From Bacteroidales bacterium UBA3742 (lineage in GTDB: Bacteria; Bacteroidota; Bacteroidia; Bacteroidales; Paludibacteraceae), in contig DFGU01000071.1 in NCBI GenBank assembly GCA_002371785.1, positions 8,515 through 21,211 of the forward strand: DNA of 12,697 nt. Direction: 5' to 3'. Positions 1-4,891 of this stretch are shown one piece after another. The notes under the pieces are model-generated. The model did no database searches. It was not told the DNA's origin and saw nothing but the letters and a program-made list of their open reading frames with translations. How positions within the stretch are numbered: position 1 is the stretch's first letter; every line of letters starts with the position of its first letter. The position numbers and the translations under genes are program-made.

Positions 1-265
1 ACATGGTGTGGTGGTAGGTGTCGTGTCCTACTTCCTCCAGGTCGTTATGCTTGCCGCTGACGCGCAGACATTTCTGGCTGTCGGCCACGCGCGGATACTT
101 AATAGGATCGTTGCCCAGGATGATACCCTTCCAGGGGTTCATACCGGCATTGGTAAACATCAGTGTAGGGTCATCCTTGATCACCATCGGTGCCGAAGGC
201 ACGATCTGATGGCCTTTCTCTTTCATAAAGTCCAAAAAGGACTGACGAATCTCTTTACTTGTCAT
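1..265 (-). CDS. alaS: Alanyl-tRNA synthetase, N-terminal part (cut by window edge)
   Basis: AlaRS charges tRNA-Ala with alanine in the cytoplasm. Reading leftward from the ATG at 265, the first 88 residues begin MTSKEIRQSFLDFMKEKGH and continue with VPSAPMVIKDDPTLMFTNAG, then VADSQKCLRVSGKHNDLEEV and GHDTYHH. These are the conserved opening blocks of the class II catalytic domain of AlaRS, including the region around motif 1. The rest of the protein (normally about 870 residues) lies beyond base 1. The gene is the last visible member of a leftward operon and starts 47 bases after the pdxA stop, with that gap mostly filled by an 8-bp tandem repeat. No clear Shine-Dalgarno sequence is present, as is usual in this phylum. 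The identification is very secure. Confidence 0.97.
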   Translation of the reverse strand, partial: MTSKEIRQSFLDFMKEKGHQIVPSAPMVIKDDPTLMFTNAGMNPWKGIILGNDPIKYPRVADSQKCLRVSGKHNDLEEVGHDTYHHTM

Positions 266-280
266 TATATGTGTATTCTT

Positions 281-318
281 TCAACTAATCAACTAATCAA
301 CTAATAAACTAATCAACT
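281..318. repeat. 8-bp tandem repeat at the pdxA/alaS junction
   Basis: On the plus strand the octamer TCAACTAA occurs at 281-288, 289-296 and 297-304, then as TAAACTAA at 305-312, and a partial fifth copy (TCAACT) at 313-318. On the coding (minus) strand the unit is TTAGTTGA, which carries a TAG and a TGA. Because 8 is not a multiple of 3, the array closes all three reading frames. The pdxA stop codon is supplied by the first repeat unit met by the ribosome. Confidence 0.9.
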
Positions 319-1434
319 CTCCCTTGGTTTATTTTTCGGTCCGCCAAAGGTGCGGAACTCGGGACGCGGCCGTCCTTCGGCGTCGAAACGGTCGATGAAG
401 GGCAGCGGGTTCTTGCGTAGCTCCTGGCTCTCCTGGCGTATCGCCAACGCATCCACGGCCATATAGATGGCGTGGAGCATACTCTCGGGCTGGGCTTGGT
501 TCTTGCCGGCCAGGTCGTAGGCCGTACCGTGGTCGGGCGAGGTGCGTATGATACGCAGTCCGGCAGTGTAGTTGACGCCGTTCATGTCCAGCGCCTTGAA
601 GGGTGCGAGTCCCTGGTCGTGATACATGGCCAGCACGGCGTCGTAGCCCGTATAGCTACCGCTACCGAAGAAGCCGTCGGCGGCATAGGGTCCGAACACC
701 CACTTACCCTCGGCGCGTGCTTTCTCTATAGCGGGCAGGATGATCTGCTGCTCCTCCTTGCCGATCAGTCCGTTGTCGCCGGCATGCGGATTGAGTGCCA
801 GCACGGCAATGCGGGGGTTGCGTATGCGGAAGTCGTTCTGCAGGCACTCATCCAGCATGGCGAGTTTCTCCAGGATGCGCTCCTCGGTGATCTGCGAGGC
901 CACCTCGGTGATGGGCGTATGGTTGCATACCAGCGCCACTTTCATCCGTTCGCTCACCAGCATCATCAGGGCCCTGTCGTCTTTGCCAAACAGGTGGGCC
1001 AGGTACTCGGTATGTCCGCTGAAGGCGGACTGTTGACCTACTGCCTGATTCACCGTCTCCTTGTTGAGCGGGGCGGTGACGAGGGCGTCTGCCGCGCCTT
1101 GTTGCAGGTCGCCCGCAGCACGTCGTAGGCTCTCGTAGGCTGCTTTGCCGGCTTCCGGCGTAGCCTCTCCGAGCTTGATGGGCGTGGTATCAGCATAGCA
1201 GTTGATGATGCTCACCTGCCCTTCTCGTGCCTTGCGCACATCGTCTATCTGCGTCCACTGCAGTCCGTGCAGATCTTCGTTCAGGGTCTTGGCATGTTGA
1301 CGCGCCACGTGCAGGTTGCCGTACACCACGGGCGTACACAGCTCCAGTATGTGCGGGTCGTGCAGACTCTTGATAATCACTTCGTATCCTACGCCGTTCG
1401 GATCACCGGCCGTAATTGCTACTATAGGTTTCAT
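313..1434 (-). CDS. pdxA: 4-hydroxythreonine-4-phosphate dehydrogenase PdxA
   Basis: PdxA oxidises 4-phosphohydroxy-L-threonine in the DXP-dependent pathway to pyridoxal phosphate. It is an NAD-dependent, metal-requiring cytoplasmic dimer. The 373-residue product opens with MKPIVAITAGDPNGVGYE, carries SGHTEYL (140-145), the VCNHTPI region (H172), LNPHAGDNGLIG (H217) and AMYHDQGLAPFK (H272). The three histidines are at the positions expected for the metal ligands. DHGTAYDLAGK (301-311) is also typical. The family is usually 320-370 residues, so this is full length. I chose the ATG at 1434 because the protein similarity begins there; an in-frame TTG at 1449 is part of a repeat. It follows the nitroreductase by 18 bases and precedes alaS, so the three are likely co-transcribed. 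Confidence 0.96.
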   Translation of the reverse strand: MKPIVAITAGDPNGVGYEVIIKSLHDPHILELCTPVVYGNLHVARQHAKTLNEDLHGLQWTQIDDVRKAREGQVSIINCYADTTPIKLGEATPEAGKAAYESLRRAAGDLQQGAADALVTAPLNKETVNQAVGQQSAFSGHTEYLAHLFGKDDRALMMLVSERMKVALVCNHTPITEVASQITEERILEKLAMLDECLQNDFRIRNPRIAVLALNPHAGDNGLIGKEEQQIILPAIEKARAEGKWVFGPYAADGFFGSGSYTGYDAVLAMYHDQGLAPFKALDMNGVNYTAGLRIIRTSPDHGTAYDLAGKNQAQPESMLHAIYMAVDALAIRQESQELRKNPLPFIDRFDAEGRPRPEFRTFGGPKNKPRES

Positions 1435-1437
1435 CCT

Positions 1438-1465
1438 TTCAATTTTCAATTTTCAATTTTCAATT
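1438..1465. repeat. 7-bp tandem repeat at the nitroreductase/pdxA junction
   Basis: Four perfect copies of TTCAATT (1438-1444, 1445-1451, 1452-1458, 1459-1465); on the coding strand AATTGAA. Each unit holds a TGA, and a period of 7 puts TGA in all three frames within 21 bases. The last codons and the stop of the nitroreductase (1453-1455) are inside the array. The repeat ends three bases before the pdxA ATG, with GAAAGG directly in front of it. Confidence 0.92.
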
Positions 1466-2049
1466 CGCTCTTGGTGAACTTTCTCATATTTGAGTTTGTC
1501 CAAGTCGTAGTCCTTTCGCTCTTCGTCTTTGTAGCCGAGCGAGATGACGCACAGCACGCGCAGCGTCTCGGGTATGCCGCACAGCTCGCGGATCAGTTCC
1601 TCTGCTCCGCATGGCTTTCCGTCTCGGTCACAGACCGCCGTCTTTTCTCTTTGAGCGTCAGCGGTCTTTTCTCTTTGAGGCGCAGCCGGTCTATTCAGTA
1701 CTTGGCACCAGCATGCTCCCAGCCCTTGCTCTTCGGCGGCCAGCAGCAGATGTTCGGCGGCTATAGCGCCATCGGCCTGCCATGTGTCGGTCAACTCCGG
1801 GTCCAGGGCCACCACGATAGCGGCCTGTGCGGTACGGAACATACCGCTACCGTAGGTGCGGCATGCTTCCATGCGGCGCAGCGTCTGCTGGTCGCGCACT
1901 ACGACAAACTCCCACGGATTGGTTCGTTTCGACGAGGGCGCCATCAGTGCGCACTGCAGCATATAGTGTATTTTCTCGGGCTCCACTTCGCGGTCCTGAT
2001 ACGTACGTATCGACCGGCGATGTTGGCACAAACTGCGAAAATCTTCCAT
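1453..2049 (-). CDS. Nitroreductase family protein (FMN-dependent)
   Basis: This 198-residue protein belongs to the nitroreductase/FMN oxidoreductase fold, which uses NAD(P)H and FMN to reduce nitro compounds, quinones or unknown physiological substrates in the cytoplasm. It shows the N-terminal FMN phosphate motif QHRRSIRTYQ (9-18), MAPSSKRTNPWEFVVV (36-51), a helix AIAAEHLLLAAEEQGLGACW (95-114), and the C-terminal GYKDEERKDYDLDKLKYEKV (172-191) common in this subfamily. I start it at the ATG at 2049; an upstream in-frame TTG at 2073 lies inside the -7 promoter element and is excluded. An unusual insertion at about 123-138 contains a duplicated QREKTA from a 24-bp tandem repeat. It is first in the leftward operon with pdxA and alaS. 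The substrate is unknown. Confidence 0.9.
   Translation of the reverse strand: MEDFRSLCQHRRSIRTYQDREVEPEKIHYMLQCALMAPSSKRTNPWEFVVVRDQQTLRRMEACRTYGSGMFRTAQAAIVVALDPELTDTWQADGAIAAEHLLLAAEEQGLGACWCQVLNRPAAPQREKTADAQREKTAVCDRDGKPCGAEELIRELCGIPETLRVLCVISLGYKDEERKDYDLDKLKYEKVHQERIEN
1637..1684. repeat. 24-bp in-frame tandem duplication inside the nitroreductase gene
   Basis: Copies at 1637-1660 and 1661-1684 share the core GTCTTTTCTCTTTGAG and differ at a few positions. On the coding strand they encode two successive PQREKTAD/AQREKTA-like blocks (about residues 123-138). The length is a multiple of 3, so the frame is kept. The segment lies between the GLGACW helix and the C-terminal strand, where the family tolerates loops. 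Confidence 0.85.
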
Positions 2050-2070
2050 GTCTTTTTTTAAAATAGCGTA

Positions 2071-2102
2071 CAAAAGTACTGCTTTTTTTCGACATATGCA
2101 AA
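2071..2102 (-). promoter_or_regulatory. Promoter of the nitroreductase-pdxA-alaS operon
   Basis: On the minus strand TTTG (2102-2099) is followed by exactly 20 bases and then TACTTTTG (2078-2071), a full match to the Bacteroidota primary-sigma pattern TTTG/TAnnTTTG. Transcription would start about 5-8 bases further left, giving a leader of about 15-20 bases before the ATG at 2049. Confidence 0.8.
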
Positions 2103-2152
2103 TTTATTTGCTATTTTTATTGTTTTGCGCGCCTGTACGCACGCAGTCTATT

Positions 2153-2218
2153 GACATTTTACCGGAGTGCCCGGAGGCACCTTTCGACATTTTACCGGAG
2201 TGCTCGGAAGCACCTTTC
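2153..2218 (+). repeat. Two tandem copies of a 33-bp hairpin element
   Basis: Copies at 2153-2185 and 2186-2218 read GACATTTTACCGGAGTG, then a hairpin, then CACCTTTC. The first hairpin is GTGCC-CGGA-GGCAC and the second GTGCT-CGGA-AGCAC: the closing pair changes from C-G to T-A while the loop stays identical, so pairing is preserved. A third, inverted copy lies at 5787-5810. No gene covers it; it sits between the nitroreductase promoter and the next rightward promoter. Confidence 0.85.
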
Positions 2219-2369
2219 GACTATTTTTATACAATTTGCAACATTTTTTCGATATGTTCAATTTCGGATTTATGTACCAAAAACATGTTCAATTTGCGTA
2301 TGCGAAATGTTCTTTTTTACGCTTTGTGCGTCCGTATTATCGTATTTAGGCATTTTTTTTGCGAAAATA
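2219..2369. other. AT-rich intergenic stretch, no gene seen
   Basis: This stretch is strongly T-rich and carries several TTTGC/ATTTGCG words and the 11-mer ATGTTCAATTT twice (around 2255 and 2285). Open frames across it continue from the flanking hairpin elements and show no protein-like composition. Apart from being a plausible upstream region for the promoter at 2370, I see nothing definable in it. Confidence 0.6.
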
Positions 2370-2401
2370 TTTGCGTATATGAAAAATAAGCAGTACTTTT
2401 G
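2370..2401 (+). promoter_or_regulatory. Bacteroidota-type promoter ahead of the 2447 terminator
   Basis: TTTG at 2370-2373, a 20-base spacer, and TACTTTTG at 2394-2401, followed by CACC. The geometry is identical to the three other promoters in the window. The predicted start is near 2407, only about 40 bases before a strong terminator hairpin. Confidence 0.78.
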
Positions 2402-2406
2402 CACCG

Positions 2407-2478
2407 TGTTTTTCATGGTATTAGATTTTAAGGTTAAAAAAAGGTTGGGTTGTCGTGAGACAACCCTCTTTGTTTTTT
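2407..2478 (+). ncRNA. Candidate small RNA or terminated leader, about 70 nt
   Basis: The segment between a consensus promoter (2370-2401) and an intrinsic terminator (2447-2478) would give a transcript of about 70 nt. Its early part contains TATTAGATTTTAAGG (2419-2433), which resembles the start of the leader ahead of the gene at 4411 (TATTAGGATTTTATTAGG from 4264) at about the same distance from the promoter. An open frame through it has no ribosome binding site and runs through the terminator. It could be an independent sRNA, or an attenuator controlling read-through into the hairpin array. I do not recognise the family. The 5' end is inferred. Confidence 0.42.
2447..2478 (+). terminator. 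Strong intrinsic terminator (probably bidirectional)
   Basis: GGGTTGTC-GTGA-GACAACCC (2447-2466) is a perfect 8-bp stem with a 4-base loop, followed by TCTTTGTTTTTT (2467-2478). An A7 run at 2436-2442 on the left side gives a T7 tract on the opposite strand, so it could also stop leftward transcripts leaving the hairpin array. The array begins two bases after the T-tract. Confidence 0.88.
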
Positions 2479-2480
2479 AG

Positions 2481-2936
2481 GCCTCCGGCGGGTACCTACC
2501 TTCGGTGCCGACCGGCCAAGCCGGTACCTTTTGAACCATACTGTTCACGAGGCCGCGCGGCAGCGCTTTGTCCTGTGCTCCGGCCGTCAGACCGGTGTTT
2601 GCATTCTCAGTACGTCTTCTTCTCCGCGAGTAAGCGCGGAGGTGTGCTTTCTTCGTATTCCGCGGAATCGGATCCGGCGCCCTTTGTCTATTAGCCCGGC
2701 ATTTGATGCCGGAGTATGTTTTGTCAATTGTTTCCGGATATCATCCGGATGTGTATTTTTGTTCCGTGCGCGAGTCGTCAGGCTCGCGTTTATTCTTCAT
2801 CATATTTCGCCGATTGACAATCGGCAGTCACGTCGTTCATTGTCCGGCATGCCATGCCGTCATAAATTACATCCCCTTTAAGGAGCATAAGCTCCTCTTC
2901 ATCTTGCATTTCTGTCGCATATTTGCGGCAACCTTT
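2481..2936. repeat. Hairpin-array unit 1
   Basis: Complete unit of 456 bp. It has the best form of the AGGAGC-ATAA-GCTCCT hairpin (2881-2896) and a perfect 10-base palindrome GCCGCGCGGC in the otherwise variable part after TTTTGAACCATACTG. The hairpin following ATTCCGCGG is imperfect here (mismatches relative to unit 2). The left end abuts the terminator T-tract. Confidence 0.88.
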
Positions 2937-3393
2937 GCCTCCGGCGGGTACCTGCCTTCGGTGCCGACCGGCCAAGCCGGTGCCTTTTGAACTATACTGT
3001 TCACGGGGCCGCGCGTTGGCTCTTTGTCCCGTGCTCCGGCCGTCAGACCGGAGTTTGCATTCTCAGTACGTCCCCTTCTCCGCGAGTAAGCGCGGAGGTG
3101 TGCTTTCTTCGTATTCCGCGGGATCGGATCCCGCGCTTCTTCGTCAATTGTTCCGGCATTTGATGCCGGCGTATGTTTTGTCAATTGTTTCCGGATATCA
3201 TCCGGATGTGTATTTTTGTTCCGTGCGCGAGTCGTCAGGCTCGCGTTTATTCTTCATCATATTTCGCCGATTGACAATCGGCAGTCACGTCGTTCATTGT
3301 CCGGCATGCCATGCCGTCATAAATTACATCCCCTCTAAGGAACGTAAGCTCTGCTTCATCTTGCATTTCTGTCGCATATTTGCGGCAACCTTT
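2937..3393. repeat. Hairpin-array unit 2 (reference copy)
   Basis: Complete unit of 457 bp, with hairpins (stem-loop-stem): ACCGGC-CAA-GCCGGT 2967-2981; CTCCGG, 8-base loop, CCGGAG 3034-3053; CTCCGCG-AGTAAG-CGCGGAG 3078-3097; CGCGGGAT-CGG-ATCCCGCG 3117-3135; CCGGCAT-TTG-ATGCCGG 3153-3169; TCCGGAT-ATC-ATCCGGA 3190-3206; CGCGAG, 8-base loop, CTCGCG 3226-3245; GCCGATT-GAC-AATCGGC 3266-3282; CGGCAT-GCC-ATGCCG 3302-3316; a degenerate copy of the GGAGC hairpin near 3339-3352; TGTCGCA-TATT-TGCGGCA 3370-3387. The two 8-base loops share CGTCAG. A further bulged stem can form in the opening CGGGTACC/GGTGCCG segment. Confidence 0.9.
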
Positions 3394-3852
3394 GCCTCCG
3401 GCGGGTACCTACCTCCGGTGCCGACCGGCCAAGCCGGTGTCTCTTGACCGTTAGGGGGCGTGCAGCGTGCAAGGAGGCTCTTTGTCCCGTGCTCCGGCCG
3501 TCAGACCGGAGTTTGCATTCTCAGTTCGTCTTCTGCTCCGCGAGTAAGCGCGGAGATGTGCTTTCTTCGTATTCCGCGGGATCGGATCCGGCGCCCTTTG
3601 TCTATTGTTCCGACATTTGATGCCGGCGTATGTTTTGTTTGTTGTTTCCGGATATCATCCGGATGTGTATTTTTGTCCCGTGCGCGAGTCGTCAGGCTCG
3701 CGTTTATTTTTTTCTTCATATTTCGCCGATTGACAATCGGCAGTCACGTCGTTCATTGTCCGGCATGCCATGCCGTCATAAAATACGTCCCCTTTAAGGA
3801 GCATAAGCTCCGCTTCATCTTGCATTTTTGTCGCATATTTGCGGCAACCTTT
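3394..3852. repeat. Hairpin-array unit 3
   Basis: Complete unit of 459 bp. The CCGGCAT stem has a single change (CCGACAT-TTG-ATGCCGG), giving an A-C mismatch on the plus strand but a G-U pair on the minus strand. The GGAGC-ATAA-GCTCC stem is intact. The segment after the first hairpins differs from units 1 and 2 (CGTTAGGGGGCGTGCAGCG), so this part of the unit is variable. Confidence 0.88.
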
Positions 3853-4153
3853 GCCTCCGGCGGGTACCTACCTCCGGTGCCGACCGGTCGAGCCGGTGTC
3901 TCTTGAACGTTAGTGTTGCGAGCGCCGTGCGTTGGCTCTTTGTCCCGTGCTCCGGCCGTCAGACCGGCTTCTCCTTGCCAGGGGCCCCCTCGATGTGCTA
4001 ACGTAGTGATACTTCGTGGGGAAAGGAGGAACAGCGGCAAGTTAAACGCGCCTAGTGCGTTTCGGTCTTGCAAGCTTGTTCCGACGCCGTTTCCTGCTCC
4101 GCGAGTAAGCGCGGAGATGTGCTTTCTTCGTATTCCGCGGAATCAAATCCCGC
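3853..4153. repeat. Hairpin-array unit 4, partial and interrupted
   Basis: The unit begins normally (GCCTCCGGCGGGTACCT) and keeps the first hairpins, then has about 127 bases of unrelated sequence (3968-4094) where the other units have about 25, and resumes with CTCCGCG-AGTAAG-CGCGGAG. It ends after a stem GCGGAAT-CAA-ATCCCGC (4137-4153), which pairs fully on the minus strand if one G-U is allowed. The right half of the unit is missing. Confidence 0.82.
3968..4094. other. Structured insertion or replacement within array unit 4
   Basis: This segment replaces the linker between two array hairpins and has no counterpart in units 1-3. It contains an outer inverted repeat CTTGCC (3974-3979) / GGCAAG (4036-4041), an inner GGGGCCCC palindrome, CCCC/GGGG pairing potential, and a second hairpin AAACGC-7 bases-GCGTTT just downstream. 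There is no protein-like frame. It resembles a single folded domain of about 70 nt inserted into the array. Confidence 0.5.
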
Positions 4154-4211
4154 AATAGATTACGTTTTTTCGCCACTTTTGACCTCTTTTTCCAAAAATC
4201 TTACCCTAAAA

Positions 4212-4243
4212 TTTGCATATCTCACAAAAATGTCGTACCTTTG
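4212..4243 (+). promoter_or_regulatory. Promoter of the 4411-4854 gene
   Basis: TTTG at 4212-4215, a 20-base spacer, and TACCTTTG at 4236-4243, then CACAC. It is the only consensus promoter reading into the small gene. The start near 4250 gives a leader of about 160 bases, unusually long compared with the other genes here. Confidence 0.8.
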
Positions 4244-4259
4244 CACACAATTTGTTTGT

Positions 4260-4358
4260 AGTATATTAGGATTTTATTAGGATATTATTAGGTTATTAAT
4301 AGGTTATTATTAGGCTATTATTCCGATTTTAATAAATTTTTAATAGGTTTCTAATAGG
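4260..4358 (+). repeat. Nine 11-bp repeats in the 5' leader of the 4411 gene
   Basis: Exactly 99 bases divide into nine 11-mers. Six end in (A/T)TTAGG or AATAGG: AGTATATTAGG, ATTTTATTAGG, ATATTATTAGG, TTATTAATAGG, TTATTATTAGG, then CTATTATTCCG and ATTTTAATAAA, then TTTTTAATAGG and TTTCTAATAGG. The period matches about one helical turn. The repeat contains TAG/TAA and, at 11 bases, closes all three frames. It lies wholly between the predicted transcription start and the gene. It could be phased A/T tracts (bent DNA), or an RNA with regularly spaced AGG words for a binding protein. Confidence 0.85.
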
Positions 4359-4410
4359 CGACTACTACAACGTCACTATCACGTCACAACAACAAAAAAA
4401 CACGATTAAT

Positions 4411-4854
4411 ATGGCTGAAGTTATTTATCACGACCCCGTCCATGAAGTCCGCGGCACCCTTTCCAAGGACGGCACGATCCATCGCCGCAAGTATTACCGT
4501 AACGAAAAGGGCAAAATCATCGGAGCATCCAAGCCCGAAGCCTACCAGATTCTTTATCCGCGCAACTGGAAGAGTAATCCCGCGAAAGGCAAAGAACTGG
4601 AGCATCAGCTTCGCTTCAAAGCCGCCTCTGCCGAAACCAAGCGCATCCTCATGGCAGCTAAGCCCGAGAAACATCTCGGTTACACACCCACGCCCGAAGA
4701 TCTCGCTACGCTCCAATACTGGCAGGACCGCTACAAAGCCCAACTCCAAAAGCCCGAACCCGAAGCCCCCATCAATCCGGAAACCGGTCGCCACAAGACC
4801 TATTTCCGCTTCGATGCCTTCATCCGCACCTGCCTCTTGCGAGAGATGCCATAA
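4411..4854 (+). CDS. Small basic protein of unknown function (147 residues)
   Basis: I do not recognise a named domain. The product starts MAEVIYHDPVHEVRGTLSKD and is rich in Lys, Arg, Tyr and Pro, strongly basic, with no signal peptide or membrane segment, so it is probably cytoplasmic. Residues 24-70 hold many basic and aromatic residues (HRRKYYRNEKG, YPRNWKSNPAKG), compatible with binding nucleic acid, but that is inference. I have a vague recollection of similar YHDP-starting small proteins in Bacteroidales; this is unverified. Coding is supported by the consensus promoter, the ATG after an A-rich leader, a clear codon bias towards C/G third positions, and a stop 35 bases from the convergent endonuclease gene. 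The long 11-bp-repeat leader suggests regulated expression. Confidence 0.82.
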   Translation: MAEVIYHDPVHEVRGTLSKDGTIHRRKYYRNEKGKIIGASKPEAYQILYPRNWKSNPAKGKELEHQLRFKAASAETKRILMAAKPEKHLGYTPTPEDLATLQYWQDRYKAQLQKPEPEAPINPETGRHKTYFRFDAFIRTCLLREMP

Positions 4855-4865
4855 CGGCTAACGAA

Positions 4866-4891
4866 GCGTAAAAAAACGCCAACGATTTTTT
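4866..4891. terminator. Weak terminator-like sequence between convergent genes
   Basis: GCGT-A6-ACGC (4866-4879) is a short stem with a T6 run at 4886-4891; on the minus strand the loop becomes T-rich. CGCCA/TGGCG can also pair around the endonuclease stop codon. The stems are only 4-5 bp, so this is a tentative shared terminator for the genes ending at 4854 and 4890. Confidence 0.28.

Larger units (their letters stand above)
2481..4153. repeat. Tandem array of 457-bp units, each a series of short hairpins
   Basis: Three complete units (456, 457 and 459 bp) and one partial, altered unit stand head to tail; each begins GCCTCCGGCGGGTACCT. Every unit carries about twelve different short inverted repeats in fixed order, one every 35-45 bases, separated by pyrimidine-rich linkers (purine-rich on the minus strand). 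Stems differ within a unit but are almost identical between units. Long open frames occur on both strands, but the unit lengths shift frame and the codons follow the hairpins, so I treat the array as non-coding. No internal promoter of the TTTG/TAnnTTTG type was found. It lies between the terminator at 2447 and the promoter at 4212. The function is unknown; cruciform-forming DNA, a protein-binding scaffold RNA, or a REP-like mosaic element are all possible. Confidence 0.9.

Noticed and set aside
472..1128. 218-codon open frame opposite pdxA
   Set aside because: Shadow of a clear PdxA coding sequence; no promoter or protein family support.
1435..1449. TTG start five codons upstream for PdxA
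   Set aside because: The TTG belongs to the 7-bp tandem repeat; the conserved MKPIVAITAGDPNG start is at the ATG at 1434.
2050..2400. Small coding frames of 60-113 codons between the nitroreductase and the 2447 terminator
   Set aside because: They run through the repeated hairpin element and T-rich sequence, have no start context, and the composition is driven by T-runs (Phe, Tyr, Ile, Cys).
2923..3447. Open frame of 174 codons across array unit 2, and similar frames in units 1 and 3
   Set aside because: Frames are open on both strands, different frames are used in different units, unit lengths (456, 457, 459) are not frame-preserving, and the codons follow hairpin arms. No ribosome binding context or protein-like composition.
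2481..4153. CRISPR array
   Set aside because: The period is 457 bp, there is no constant 24-40 base repeat with unique spacers, and no cas genes are present; the stems differ within a unit but recur between units.
2481..4153. Integron cassette array with attC sites
   Set aside because: The hairpins are 15-20 bases, lack the paired attC core boxes, and there are no cassette genes or integrase.
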